Shown: piece after piece, positions 51,687-61,237 of the stretch
Layout of the letters: every line of letters begins with the position of its first letter
Numbering within the stretch: the stretch's first letter is position 1
Source of the DNA: CBDBCU01 sp965242615
GTDB lineage: Bacteria; Chloroflexota; Dehalococcoidia; Lucifugimonadales; UBA3495
Assembly (NCBI GenBank): GCA_965242615.1
Contig: CBDESR010000005.1
Span: forward strand, 186,001 to 250,000
Direction of reading: 5' to 3'
Length of the DNA: 64,000 bases
Made by a program: the position numbers and the translations under genes
The notes under the pieces: generated by a model
Database searches by the model: none
What the model saw: only the letters and a program-made list of their open reading frames with translations
What the model was told of the DNA's origin: nothing

Positions 51687-53531
51687 ATGGACATTCTGCT
51701 CCGCATAACCACGATGGCTTTCCGCTACCGCAAGCGGATGGTGCTGGCGTACTTGTCCTTCTTTATTGCCATCGGCTTTTCCCTGATGATTCCCTGGCTC
51801 TTTGGCGAGTCCATTGACGCTCTGGTCGTTATCGAGGGAGTGCTGGGCGAGGGCGGCCAGATAATGCCCAACCCCGACTTGACTACCGGGCTGCTGGCCG
51901 GCTTGGCGGCGGCGCTGCTGGCGGCCAGCATAATGCGCGGCTTCTTTGACTTTGCCCGCACTTATACCACGGACTCCCTGTCGCAGCTGGTCTCCTACGA
52001 TTTCCGCAATTTGCTGTATGACAAGCTCCAGCACGTGAGCTTTGCCTATCACGACAAGGAACACACCGGCAACCTGATGTCCAAGGCCACCGCCGATGTG
52101 GAGGCCATCCGGCGGTTCGTCAATATGGGCTTGGTGCGGTCGCTGGAAGTGGTGGTACGCACCATTGCCGTTACCAGCATCCTGATTTGGCTGAACTGGG
52201 AACTGGCGCTAATCAGCCTGATTTTTGTGCCGTTTTTGGTGGTGCGCTCTACCTTGGTGATGGGGCGGCTGCGGCGGATGTGGCTGCACGTGCAGGAAGT
52301 GAACGGGGAACTGGTAACGGTGTTGCAGGAAAACCTGGTCGGCATCCATGTGGTCAAAGCCTTTGCTTCCGAGGATTTTGAGCGGCGCAAGTATGACCGC
52401 AAGGCCCGGGAACTGCGGCAGGAATACTATCAGTCGGAGCGGCTGCAAGGCACCAACAGCGCTTGGATGACCCTGTATTTCACCTTTGCCCTGGGTCTGA
52501 TTGTCTGGTACGGCGGCTGGGAGATTATCCGGGGGGATTTGACGGCGGGGGATTTGGCAAAGTTCGTCCTGTACCTGAATCAGTTGACCTTTCCCATCCG
52601 TTCCGCGGCGCAGATTATCAACAGCTTTTCCCGGGCCATTTCCTCGGGGCGGCGGATTTTTGATGTGCTGGATTCCCGTTCCCCGGTCGAGGAAAAACCG
52701 GGGGCGCCGGTTATGGGCCGGGCCGTGGGGCAAGTGCAGTTCGAGAACGCTTCCTTTGCTTATGATGCCCGCTCTCCAGCCCTGAAAGGCGTCAACATTA
52801 CCGCCGCGCCGGGTCAGATAACCGCCATCCTGGGCGCGCCGGGCAGCGGCAAAAGCACTATCGTCAACCTGCTGCCCCGCTTTTATGATGTTACCGGCGG
52901 CCGGGTGGCCATTGACGGCGCGGACATTCGGGACTTTACTCTGGAATCCCTGCGCCGCAATGTGGGCATCGTCCAGCAGGATATTTTTCTCTTTGACGCC
53001 ACGATCCGGGACAACATTGCCTACGGGGTCTCCAACGCTACCGAGGCGGACATTATCAACGCCGCCAAAATCGCCCAACTGCACGACCAGATAATGACCC
53101 TGCCCGCCGGCTATGATACCTGGGTGGGGGAACGCGGCAGCACTTTGTCCGGCGGCCAGCGGCAGCGGCTTTCCATCGCCCGCACCGTGCTGGTCAATCC
53201 GCCCATCCTGATTCTCGACGACTCCACTTCCAGCGTGGATGTGGAAACAGAGCGGCAGATTCACCAGGCAATGGTTAATGTGATGCAGGGGCGCACCACC
53301 TTTGTTATCGCCCACCGGCTCAGCACCGTGCGGGAGGCGGACCAGATACTGGTACTGAAAAACGGGGAAATTGCGGAGCGGGGCAACCATAACGAACTGA
53401 TTGCCCAACGCGGCATTTACCGGGACATTTACGAGCTGCAACTGCGGCCGCAAGAGGAGGTGCTGCTGGATGCCGCCATTGGCGCGGCCCCGGCAGCAGC
53501 GGCCGCGGGAGCAGTTGGGGGGAACGACTGA
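51687..53531 (+). CDS. type IV ABC exporter half-transporter, degenerate-site subunit
   Basis: A 614-residue fusion of six membrane helices (1-320) and an ATPase domain (340-580). Walker A is GAPGSGKST, the ABC signature is canonical LSGGQRQRLS, but Walker B reads ILILDDSTSSVD with Asp in place of the catalytic Glu. In heterodimeric exporters such a subunit pairs with one having normal Glu but an altered signature; the next gene is exactly that. It probably exports lipids, peptides or drugs. It ends by overlapping the next start by one base. The C-terminus has an Ala-rich tail. Confidence 0.93.
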   Translation: MDILLRITTMAFRYRKRMVLAYLSFFIAIGFSLMIPWLFGESIDALVVIEGVLGEGGQIMPNPDLTTGLLAGLAAALLAASIMRGFFDFARTYTTDSLSQLVSYDFRNLLYDKLQHVSFAYHDKEHTGNLMSKATADVEAIRRFVNMGLVRSLEVVVRTIAVTSILIWLNWELALISLIFVPFLVVRSTLVMGRLRRMWLHVQEVNGELVTVLQENLVGIHVVKAFASEDFERRKYDRKARELRQEYYQSERLQGTNSAWMTLYFTFALGLIVWYGGWEIIRGDLTAGDLAKFVLYLNQLTFPIRSAAQIINSFSRAISSGRRIFDVLDSRSPVEEKPGAPVMGRAVGQVQFENASFAYDARSPALKGVNITAAPGQITAILGAPGSGKSTIVNLLPRFYDVTGGRVAIDGADIRDFTLESLRRNVGIVQQDIFLFDATIRDNIAYGVSNATEADIINAAKIAQLHDQIMTLPAGYDTWVGERGSTLSGGQRQRLSIARTVLVNPPILILDDSTSSVDVETERQIHQAMVNVMQGRTTFVIAHRLSTVREADQILVLKNGEIAERGNHNELIAQRGIYRDIYELQLRPQEEVLLDAAIGAAPAAAAAGAVGGND

Positions 53532-55453
53532 TGCGCGGCGGCGGCTTTGGCGGCGGTTTCGGCGGAATGATGGGCGGGATGCGCGGCTTGCAGTCCGGCG
53601 GCATCCGCTCGGTCAACCTCGACAACCTCAGCGACGACAACGAACTGGGCGCGGCCTATAACAACAAGGTAGTCGTCCGCCTCATCTCCTATATGGGACC
53701 GTTCAAGGCGGATGTAGCCAAAAGCCTGGCGGCGGTGCTGGTCTATACCATTGCCAACGCCAGTATCCCCTGGCTGATTATGCTGGGCATCAACCAGGGC
53801 ATCAATACCGGGGATGTGTCGCGCCTGCACTTGATGGGACTGGCTTTCCTGGCTGTTACCCTGATTCACTTCGGGGCCAACTATCTCCAGTTCGTCTTTA
53901 TGGCCCGGGTGGGTCAGAGTATCCTGTACGCTCTGCGTACCCATATGTTCAGCCATCTGCAAAACCTTTCCCCCGCCTTTTACCACCGCACCGCCGTGGG
54001 CCGCATAATGTCCCGCAGCCAGAGCGATGTTTTGCAGTTGCAGGAAACCTTTGAGATGCTGGTATTGGCATTGGCCGATGTGGTGACGCTGGGGTTCATC
54101 ATCATCTATATGCTGATTGTGGACTGGCAGTTGGCATTGGTCAGCCTCAGCATTGTTCCGGTGCTGTTCTTTATCCTGGCTTACTGGCAGCGGTTTGCCC
54201 GCCGTTCCTTTATGCGGATTCGCCGGGCTATTGCGATGGTCAACGGCGAATATAACCAGAACATTACCGGCATCCGGGTAGTGCAAAGCCTGAACCGGCA
54301 GGATGAAAACCTGCGGCACTTCGAGGAACTGAACCGGGAACACCTGGACGCCAACTTGCAAGCCAGCCGTTTCTCCGGCGGCTTGCAGCCCATGGTCGAG
54401 TTCCTGATTGGCGTCGGGATGGGCTTTGGCGTCGTACTGGTCGGCGGCCTGCTGGTGCGGGGTGACAACCTGGAGTGGGGCGTCTTGGTAGCCTTTGCCG
54501 TCTGGATTCAGCGTTTCTTTGAACCCATCCGCCACTTGACGATGCAGTATGGCATCTTTCAGCGGTCGATGGCCGCCGGCGTCCGTATCTTTGAGTTGAT
54601 TGACTTGGAACCGGAAGTCAAGGATGCCCCGGATGCGGTGGCAATGCCGCCGGTGCGCGGGGAAATCCGCTACGAGGGCGTCCATTTCCACTATGTCGAG
54701 GGCGTGGAAGTGTTGCAGGACATTAACCTGCACATCCGCCCCGGGGAGAATGTGGCTCTGGTCGGTTCTACTGGAGCCGGCAAAAGCACTTTGGTAACGC
54801 TGGCGCATCGCTTTGCCGATGTAACGCAAGGGCGTATCACCATTGACGGCTACGACCTGCGTTCCGTTACCCGCCGGTCGCTGGTGGGGCAGATGAGTAT
54901 GGTCTTGCAGGAACCCTATCTCTTTTCCGGCAATGTCAAGGAAAATATCCGCTACTGCTACGACAACGCCACCGACGAGGATGTAATCGCCGCCGCCAAG
55001 GCGGTAGGGGCGCATGACTTTATTATGGCGTTGGAGGATGGCTACGATACGGTGCTGGCCGAGCGCGGCGTCAACCTCAGCGTGGGGCAGCGGCAGTTAA
55101 TCAGCTTTGCCCGGGCGATCGTCGGCGACCCGCGCATCATCATTCTCGACGAAGCCACGGCCAACATTGACACCCATACCGAAATCCTGATACAGGAAGC
55201 CCTGAGCCATGTGCTGGAAGGGCGAACTTCCATCGTCATTGCCCACCGCCTTTCGACCATCCGCAGCGCCGATAAAATCGTGGTGCTGGATCAGGGACGC
55301 ATTGTGGAAACCGGCCGCCACGAGGAACTGCTGCGGCGCAACGGCGTTTATGCCCGGCTCTACGCCATCAACTACGGCTTGGTCCACGACGCCAACAACG
55401 GCGCGGAACCCGTCAGCGTCCCCAACCTGGCGCCGGCACCGGCGGATAACTGA
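53531..55453 (+). CDS. type IV ABC exporter half-transporter, catalytic subunit
   Basis: A 640-residue partner of the gene before it. A Gly-rich N-terminal extension of about 25 residues (MRGGGFGGGFGG) precedes the six-helix domain. Walker A is GSTGAGKST, Walker B IIILDEATANID with a normal Glu, and the signature reads LSVGQRQLIS, altered from LSGGQ. Its altered signature faces the degenerate Walker site of the partner, giving one dead and one live ATP site, as in TM287/288-like exporters. The start overlaps the upstream stop (TGATG). Confidence 0.93.
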   Translation: MRGGGFGGGFGGMMGGMRGLQSGGIRSVNLDNLSDDNELGAAYNNKVVVRLISYMGPFKADVAKSLAAVLVYTIANASIPWLIMLGINQGINTGDVSRLHLMGLAFLAVTLIHFGANYLQFVFMARVGQSILYALRTHMFSHLQNLSPAFYHRTAVGRIMSRSQSDVLQLQETFEMLVLALADVVTLGFIIIYMLIVDWQLALVSLSIVPVLFFILAYWQRFARRSFMRIRRAIAMVNGEYNQNITGIRVVQSLNRQDENLRHFEELNREHLDANLQASRFSGGLQPMVEFLIGVGMGFGVVLVGGLLVRGDNLEWGVLVAFAVWIQRFFEPIRHLTMQYGIFQRSMAAGVRIFELIDLEPEVKDAPDAVAMPPVRGEIRYEGVHFHYVEGVEVLQDINLHIRPGENVALVGSTGAGKSTLVTLAHRFADVTQGRITIDGYDLRSVTRRSLVGQMSMVLQEPYLFSGNVKENIRYCYDNATDEDVIAAAKAVGAHDFIMALEDGYDTVLAERGVNLSVGQRQLISFARAIVGDPRIIILDEATANIDTHTEILIQEALSHVLEGRTSIVIAHRLSTIRSADKIVVLDQGRIVETGRHEELLRRNGVYARLYAINYGLVHDANNGAEPVSVPNLAPAPADN

Positions 55454-55498
55454 TTAGGCGTTACCGCCGCCGTTGCCTAGCTGCCTGAACAGAAGTGA

Positions 55499-55526
55499 CG
55501 GCGGTTCACAACCGCCGCCCCTTTTT
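55499..55526 (+). terminator. intrinsic terminator after the exporter operon
   Basis: An 8-bp stem (55499-55506 with 55510-55517), CAC loop, then CCCC and five T residues. Confidence 0.65.
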
Positions 55527-55620
55527 CCGTGAACGGTTTCATAGTCGTCCCAACGGCTGCGTTTCTTATGCCGGCAACCTCCATTGATAGCTGTTATAAC
55601 CCAACCCCCTTCCGGCTTTC

Positions 55621-56901
55621 CTAAATCGCCCCATCCTGTTCCAAAGCCGCTAGTTCCGCGTCGGTCAGGCCGCCGATGGTAGTCAGGATTTCCCGGTTGT
55701 GCTGACCCAGGGTTGGCGGCGCGGCGGCCGGAGGTTCAACGCATCCAGTCAGGCGGATGGGGGTACGCAAGGATCGGAATTGACCGCCCAAGGTGTCGGC
55801 GGTGTCAACAAACATTTGACGGGATTCCAGGTGGGGGCAGTGGGCTAAATCGGCAATGGTTTGGGCTACCCCCATCGAGAAACCCAGTTCGGTTAATTTG
55901 CCGGCTACTTCCCACTTGGGGCGTTGGGCTGACCATTCCTCGATAGCCGGGATGACTTGGGCGGCGATAAAGTCCCCGTCAGCCGGGGCCAAGTAGCGGT
56001 TATCCTCAGCCAGTTCCGGGCGGCCCACCAGCGGCCACAGGGCGCGCCAGCGTTCCGCCAACCGCGCCCCGGCCATTACCACATAGCCATCAGCGGCCCG
56101 CAGGGTAATGCCGGCGGTAGCCATTCGGTCAATGTCCCGGCCGATGCTACGGCCGGTAGCTTGATAGACATTCATATTGCTGACCAGATGGGCGGCCATA
56201 CATTCGTACATTGCCATATCGACCCGCTGCCCTTGTCCGGTCTGACGGCGGGTTTCCAAAGCCAGCACAATGCCCAAAGCCGTCCAAACGCCGGGGATGG
56301 AGTCGCCGATATTGTCGCCAACGCTTTGCGGCGGGCCATCCGGGGCGCCGGTCTGTTCCATCCACCCGGCCATAGCCTGGATTGCCAGGTTGTTGGCCGG
56401 CCAACGAGAATAGGGGCCTTGCAAATCGGGGCTGTCGCCGTAACCGGTAATGCTGGCGTAAATCAGACCGGAGTTCAATTCCCGCAGCCGGTCGTAGTCC
56501 AAGCCCAACCGCTCGAATGCCCCCGGCCCCCAATTGTCCAGCAGCACATCAGACGCTTTGACCAGTTGCTCAAAGGCCGCCTTGCAGCGGGGATTTCTCA
56601 AGTCAAGGGTAACGCTTTTCTTGTTGCGGTTGACGCCCAAGTAGCGGGCGCTGACTTGGGGCGGGTTTTCGCCAGCGGCCCCGGCGCCATTGGCGCTGTT
56701 GCTGTTGGCGGCGGCGATGTAGGGGCCGCGCCCCCGGGCCAAGTCGCCACTGCCCGGCCGCTCGACCTTGATAACCTCCGCGCCCAGATCCGCCAAAATC
56801 AGGGAACAGAAAGGGCCGGCGACAATGTGGGTGGCGTCAAGAACGCGGATGCCGGTCAGCGGCAGGGGCAAAGCGGCGGTGGCAGTTTCGGGATGAGACA
56901 T
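55621..56901 (-). CDS. class III (CaiB/BaiF) CoA transferase
   Basis: A 426-residue formyl-CoA transferase-type enzyme that moves CoA between carboxylic acids. Typical segments are GIRVLDATHIVAGPFCS near 16, LADLGAEVIKVERPGSGD near 37, GVNRNKKSVTLDLR near 85, and the catalytic-Asp region VGDNIGDSIPG near 190. It resembles the many paralogues in Chloroflexota with unassigned acids, used in degradation of carnitine-like, aromatic or short-chain substrates. Low-complexity ANSNSANGAGAAG at 65-80 is an unusual insertion. Single gene. Confidence 0.92.
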   Translation of the reverse strand: MSHPETATAALPLPLTGIRVLDATHIVAGPFCSLILADLGAEVIKVERPGSGDLARGRGPYIAAANSNSANGAGAAGENPPQVSARYLGVNRNKKSVTLDLRNPRCKAAFEQLVKASDVLLDNWGPGAFERLGLDYDRLRELNSGLIYASITGYGDSPDLQGPYSRWPANNLAIQAMAGWMEQTGAPDGPPQSVGDNIGDSIPGVWTALGIVLALETRRQTGQGQRVDMAMYECMAAHLVSNMNVYQATGRSIGRDIDRMATAGITLRAADGYVVMAGARLAERWRALWPLVGRPELAEDNRYLAPADGDFIAAQVIPAIEEWSAQRPKWEVAGKLTELGFSMGVAQTIADLAHCPHLESRQMFVDTADTLGGQFRSLRTPIRLTGCVEPPAAAPPTLGQHNREILTTIGGLTDAELAALEQDGAI

Positions 56902-57100
56902 AGGGGAAATTCTCCCGGCGGCAAGTTGGGGAAATTATAGCAGATTTGCGGCTTTTACCGGGGGAGAGGGGAAATTGGCGCGGTTCGGAAAGTATTGGCA
57001 AAACCGGATTGCCGCCGGGCCAAACCGCCGTAGAGCGGCCAGGATATGATATGATGGGCGCGGTTGACGGCATTAAAGCGGTCAATGGAACTGGAGACTG

Positions 57101-57394
57101 ATGAGGGTCTTAACCAAGGGGACTTTGCGGGAATTTTGGGAACGCCACCCGGATTCTATGCCGGCTTTACAGGATTGGCACGACCGGGCGGAAAAGGCCA
57201 GCTGGGACAATCCGCAACAGGTCAAAGCGGACTACCCCAGCGCCAGCATTCTCCGGGACAACCGGGTTGTCTTTAACATCAAGGGTAACAATTATCGGCT
57301 GGTAACGCGCATTGACTACCGGCTAAAGCGCGTTTATGTGCGGTTCATCGGCACCCACGCCGAATATGACCGCATCAACGCCTTGGAGGTGTAG
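57101..57394 (+). CDS. HigB-type mRNA interferase (PF09907 type)
   Basis: A 97-residue toxin. TLREFWERHPDSMPALQDWHDRA opens as in HigB_toxin proteins (short motif LREFWERHPD), followed by NRVVFNIKGNNYRLVTRIDY and VYVRFIGTHAEYDRI near the end, which contain the core residues. The antitoxin gene begins one base after its stop. It is a different subfamily from the HigB at 49 kb. Confidence 0.9.
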   Translation: MRVLTKGTLREFWERHPDSMPALQDWHDRAEKASWDNPQQVKADYPSASILRDNRVVFNIKGNNYRLVTRIDYRLKRVYVRFIGTHAEYDRINALEV

Positions 57395-57395
57395 C

Positions 57396-57794
57396 TTGGC
57401 GAAAATCACGGCAGTCAACAACGACGCCGACCTGGATGCCGCCGTGGCCCGGGTTGACGAGCTATTTAAGTCCAACCCGGATATTCTGGATGCCGGGCCG
57501 GGCAATCCCGAATACGAGGAACTGAACGCCATCGCTGACTTGGTGTTTGCCTACGAGGACATCCATTGCCCCATCCCGGAGCCATCCCCGGCCGGCCGGA
57601 TTCAGGGTCGGATGGACGCTTTGGGGTTGTTCGAGGATGACCTGATTCCCTTTCTGGGCAGCCGGGAAACGGTGGTGGCGGTTCTGGAGGAACGGGAGGA
57701 AGTTACGCCGGAAATGGCGGATGCCTTGTCCGAGCTGCTGGGCATTGAGGTGCGGGATTTGCTGCCGGCGGCGGCTGTTGCCGGCAATGATTAG
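57396..57794 (+). CDS. HigA-like antitoxin
   Basis: A 132-residue protein with a helical N-terminal part (DLDAAVARVDELF, EYEELNAIADLVFAYED) and a C-terminal XRE-like helix-turn-helix at about 92-130 (FLGSRETVVAVLEERE, MADALSELLGI). This order, N-terminal toxin-binding part and C-terminal HTH, is standard for antitoxins of this HigB type. The start is TTG with GGAGGTG five bases upstream. Confidence 0.85.
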   Translation: MAKITAVNNDADLDAAVARVDELFKSNPDILDAGPGNPEYEELNAIADLVFAYEDIHCPIPEPSPAGRIQGRMDALGLFEDDLIPFLGSRETVVAVLEEREEVTPEMADALSELLGIEVRDLLPAAAVAGND

Positions 57795-57859
57795 CGGCGG
57801 TTGCGCCGCCGTCAGAGGCCAATCTTACCGCGATGGATACCATATAGAGGTTGCGGGCG

Positions 57860-59320
57860 TTGGAGTATCAGGAAACCGGGGCGGAGTATTTTGCCCGGCG
57901 CGGCTTGCGTCGCTGCGCCGGGTTTTGGGCTTTGTGGGCTTTGGGCGTGGGCGCAGTTATTTCCGGGGATTTTTTCGGCTGGAACTTCGGGTTAAGCGTG
58001 GGCGGTTTTGGCGGATTGGCGATTGCCGCCGCTATTGTCGCCGTGATGTATCTGGGCTTGTGCTATTCTCTGGCGGAAATGGCGCCGGCAATGCCCTACG
58101 CCGGCGGCCCCTATTCCTTTGCCCGGACCGCTCTGGGGCCGTGGGGCGGGTTCAGCACCGGACTGGCGGCCAGTATCGAGTATATTCTCACGCCGGCGGT
58201 TATTGTCGTCGGCATTGGCGGCTATATGGGGGCGGTGGTTAACAGCTTGCTGGGGCTGGCTTTGCCGGCGCCGCTGTGGTGGCTGATTTTCTATGTCATT
58301 TTCGTGGGCATCAACATCCTGGGAGCGGCGGCCGCTTTCCGGTTTACCGTGGTTATTACCCTGCTGGCTTTGGCGATTTTGCTGGTGTTCTGGATTGGGG
58401 CCATTCCCCATTTCAGTTGGGATTTGGCATTGAATATCGCGCCTGAGCCGGGGCAATCCCGCTGGCTGCCCTTTGGCTGGAGCGGAATAGCTTATGCCCT
58501 GCCCTTTGCCATCTGGTTTTTCCTGGCGATTGAACAAGTTCCATTAGCGGCTGAGGAGGCGCGCCAACCCCGGCGGGATGTGCCGAAAGCGTTGCTCTGG
58601 GGGATTTTAACGCTGCTTATCGCCGCCGGGTTGACGCTGCTGCTGAACGCCGGCATTGCCCCGGGCGCGGCAGCCGTAGGCGAGTCGGATGAGCCGCTGT
58701 TCCTGGCTTTCGATACCATATTCGGCGGCGGCTTGGGCGCAGTCGTTTTGTCCCTGGCGGCGGTGGCCGGCTTGGTCGCCAGCTTTCACGCCATCATCTA
58801 CGCTTACGGCCGCAACATCTACTCCCTGTCCCGGGCCGGCTACTTCCCCCGGGGGCTTTCTTTGACCCTGCCCGGACGACAAACGCCGCATATTGCGCTG
58901 CTGACCGGGGCGGCCGTGGGCTATGGCATTGCCTTGCTGATTGAGTTCAGTAGCGACTGGTTCGGCGGCGGGGTGCCGGTGGCGGAGATACTGCTGAATA
59001 TGGCGGTATTCGGGGCGGTTATTTCTTATGTAATGCAGATGATTGCTTTCATCCGACTGCGGCAGCGGTTCCCGGGAATGGAACGCCCTTATGTCAGCCC
59101 CTTGGGGATAACCGGGGCGTTAGTTGCCGGGGTGATTGCCCTGATTGCGCTGGTCTTTCTGCTGCTGAACAGCGATTACCGGGTGGGCATTTACGGCTGC
59201 GCGCTGTGGTTCGGGTTGGGCTTGCTCTACTTTGCCCTGGTCGGACGGAGGCGGTTGGTCAAATCCCCGGAGGAGGATTTTGCGGTCCGGCAAGAGCAAA
59301 CGCCGGCGGGTTCCGGGTGA
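57860..59320 (+). CDS. APC-family permease, ethanolamine permease-like
   Basis: A 486-residue permease with about twelve helices. The first two helices and loops (GVGAVISGDFFGWNFGL, YLGLCYSLAEM, GGPYSFARTALGPWGG, EYILTPAVIVVGIGGY) closely match ethanolamine permease. Ethanolamine ammonia-lyase genes are not adjacent, so other small amines or amino acids remain possible. The TTG at 57860 is chosen because AGAGG lies nine bases upstream; another TTG three codons earlier would leave no spacing. Confidence 0.88.
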   Translation: MEYQETGAEYFARRGLRRCAGFWALWALGVGAVISGDFFGWNFGLSVGGFGGLAIAAAIVAVMYLGLCYSLAEMAPAMPYAGGPYSFARTALGPWGGFSTGLAASIEYILTPAVIVVGIGGYMGAVVNSLLGLALPAPLWWLIFYVIFVGINILGAAAAFRFTVVITLLALAILLVFWIGAIPHFSWDLALNIAPEPGQSRWLPFGWSGIAYALPFAIWFFLAIEQVPLAAEEARQPRRDVPKALLWGILTLLIAAGLTLLLNAGIAPGAAAVGESDEPLFLAFDTIFGGGLGAVVLSLAAVAGLVASFHAIIYAYGRNIYSLSRAGYFPRGLSLTLPGRQTPHIALLTGAAVGYGIALLIEFSSDWFGGGVPVAEILLNMAVFGAVISYVMQMIAFIRLRQRFPGMERPYVSPLGITGALVAGVIALIALVFLLLNSDYRVGIYGCALWFGLGLLYFALVGRRRLVKSPEEDFAVRQEQTPAGSG

Positions 59321-59344
59321 TGGCATTCTGCTGCCGGAGCGCAA

Positions 59345-59459
59345 CCAGCGCCAATGCGCCGGCTCACCTGATCCATTTCGGCGCGCCCGGCACCGGGGGG
59401 CCCAGCTTTCAGCAGGAAATAAGGAATGGCGTTGTCCTCTATCCCATCCCCTCCGCCAA
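59345..59459 (+). pseudogene. 3'-end fragment duplicated from the neighbouring small gene
   Basis: 115 bases that match the 3' end of the downstream gene (59897-60011) at all but about six positions. The 5' part of the gene is missing and the frame has no start, so it cannot make the protein. It lies just after the permease stop. It is the remnant of a tandem duplication or recombination. Confidence 0.85.
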
Positions 59460-59620
59460 AGCCGGCCGCCCGCTTTGGGACAAAGGAATATCGAGGGTTT
59501 CATCCGGCGTCATCTGGTTTCATCTCCAAGGCAAAGGGTTGCGGTAAAACCGGGGTTAGCTCACCGCCGGTCCATAACGTATCAGAAAGTGGATTGCGGC
59601 GCAAATCCCGCTAATCTCAG

Positions 59621-59650
59621 TTGCCAAGCGCAAACCGCATATAATATAAT
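59621..59650 (+). promoter_or_regulatory. promoter of the small gene
   Basis: TTGCCA and a perfect TATAAT separated by 18 bases (-10 at 59645-59650). A second, overlapping TATAAT lies five bases earlier. Confidence 0.55.
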
Positions 59651-59694
59651 CAACCCAGAACCGTTCCCCGACCTAGCTACCGTGGCGGTTGCCA

Positions 59695-60018
59695 ATGATC
59701 GCTATCCAAAAGCCGGCAATCCCGGCTGAAATTGAAACCCTCGAGCAAGTCTGCGACCGCTATGGCGTCGCAAAACTGGTTCGCATCACCGCGGCCGACG
59801 ACCGCCAGTCCCCCAATCGGTATGTGGTTTATTACCGGGAGGACTGCGCCCATCCCGGTATGTCCCAATTTTTCGACCTCGAGCAGGCCATCGCCGCCAG
59901 CGCCAATGCGCCGGCTCACCTGATCCCTTTCGGCGCGCCCTGCACCGAGTGGCCCAGCTTTCAGCAGGAAATAAAGAATGGCGTTGTCCTCTACCCCATC
60001 CCCTCCGCCAACGCCTGA
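59695..60018 (+). CDS. small protein of unknown function
   Basis: A 107-residue soluble protein (MIAIQKPAIPAEIETLEQ...). Two Cys (QVCDRYGVA, EDCAHPGM), an aromatic-rich middle (RYVVYYREDC) and a C-terminal part GVVLYPIPSANA are visible; no signal peptide or membrane helix. Its 3' third is duplicated upstream as a broken fragment. It has its own promoter. No family recognised; a type like small phage or anti-sigma proteins cannot be supported. Confidence 0.65.
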   Translation: MIAIQKPAIPAEIETLEQVCDRYGVAKLVRITAADDRQSPNRYVVYYREDCAHPGMSQFFDLEQAIAASANAPAHLIPFGAPCTEWPSFQQEIKNGVVLYPIPSANA

Positions 60019-60040
60019 AGCCGGACGATTTTCCCAACCT

Positions 60041-61066
60041 TTAAGCCCCCCCGCCCAGCCCCATCTTTGCATACACTTCGGCAATAGTCTCTTGGGCAAT
60101 GGCCCGGGCCTTTTTGCCGCCCTCCGCCAGAACTTCCCGCACCAAATCCGGCTTTTCCGCCAACTCCCGCCGCCGTTCCCGCAGCGGCTCCAGAAAGGCG
60201 TTGACGCCGCCCGCCAGTTCCCCCTTGCAATCCACGCAGCCCCGCCCGGCAGTGGTACATTCCGCATAAACCTGCGCCACCGCCGCCGCCGGGCTGAACA
60301 GCTGATGCAAAGAATAGACATTGCACACCTCCGGCCGCCCCGGGTCCCGGCGCCGCAGCCGCTGCGGGTCGGTGTAAGCCGTCCGCAGCCGCTGGACCGT
60401 TTCCTCCGGGCTCGCCGCCAAGTCGATGTGATTATCCAGCGACTTGCTCATCTTGTGCTGCCCTTCCAACCCCAGAATCAGCGGCGCCTCCGTCAGCTTG
60501 GCTTGCGGCTCCGGGAAAGTTTCCCCAAAGCGGTAGTTGAACCGGCGCACAATCTCCCGGGCCAACTCCAGATGCGGCAGCTGATCCTGTCCCACCGGCA
60601 CCGTGTCCGCCTTGTAGATGATGATGTCGGCGGTTTGCAGCACCGGATACCCCACCAGTCCGTAGTTGACGCTCTCCTCCGTCTCCTCCATCTGCCGCAC
60701 CTTTTCCTTAAAGGTCGGCACCCGCAGCAGCCAGCCCAGCGGCGTTACCATACTCAACAAAGTATGCAGGCTCATCACTTCCGGCACCTGGGACTGCACA
60801 AAAACGATGGACTGCTCCGGGTCAATGCCGGCCGCCAGCCAGTCCAACGCCATCTCGTAAATGTTGGGCTGGATTTCCGCCACCTCCCCCGGATTCTCGA
60901 TAGTAGTCAAGGCGTGGATGTCCACGATGGAATAGATGCAGCGGTAATCCTGCTGCAAGTTGACCCAATTCTCCAGCGCGCCCAGGTAGTTGCCCAAGTG
61001 CAGCCGCCCGGTCGGGCGCATCCCGGATAGAATGGTGCCTTTAACGGCGGGGGATTCGACAGCCAT
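60041..61066 (-). CDS. trpS: tryptophanyl-tRNA synthetase
   Basis: A 341-residue class I synthetase that charges tRNA-Trp. The HIGH-type motif is GNY in LHLGNYLGAL near 25-34, the KMSKS motif is HKMSKSLDNHI near 197, and the DxxPVGQDQ segment (VPVGQDQLPHL) lies near 147. The length is normal. The ATG (MAVES) is preferred over a TTG two codons earlier. Confidence 0.97.
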   Translation of the reverse strand: MAVESPAVKGTILSGMRPTGRLHLGNYLGALENWVNLQQDYRCIYSIVDIHALTTIENPGEVAEIQPNIYEMALDWLAAGIDPEQSIVFVQSQVPEVMSLHTLLSMVTPLGWLLRVPTFKEKVRQMEETEESVNYGLVGYPVLQTADIIIYKADTVPVGQDQLPHLELAREIVRRFNYRFGETFPEPQAKLTEAPLILGLEGQHKMSKSLDNHIDLAASPEETVQRLRTAYTDPQRLRRRDPGRPEVCNVYSLHQLFSPAAAVAQVYAECTTAGRGCVDCKGELAGGVNAFLEPLRERRRELAEKPDLVREVLAEGGKKARAIAQETIAEVYAKMGLGGGA

Positions 61067-61201
61067 AAACAATACCTGACCCAGCCCGGCCGGGGCCTAG
61101 TTTGGGATTGGCGCGGGAACAAAATTGCCGGCCGCCAGTTTAGCACGACCGGCGGCGTCGGGGCAACATAATAACTGACCAATAACCGTCAAAAAAATGC
61201 T

Positions 61202-61230
61202 TTAACTTTCCGTTATGTTTGCTTTACAGT
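61202..61230 (+). promoter_or_regulatory. promoter of the NUDIX gene, probably leaderless
   Basis: TTAACT and TACAGT separated by 17 bases. The GTG start codon at 61238 lies seven bases after the -10 box, about where transcription should begin, and no ribosome binding site is present. Confidence 0.55.
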
Positions 61231-61237
61231 AAGTTTC

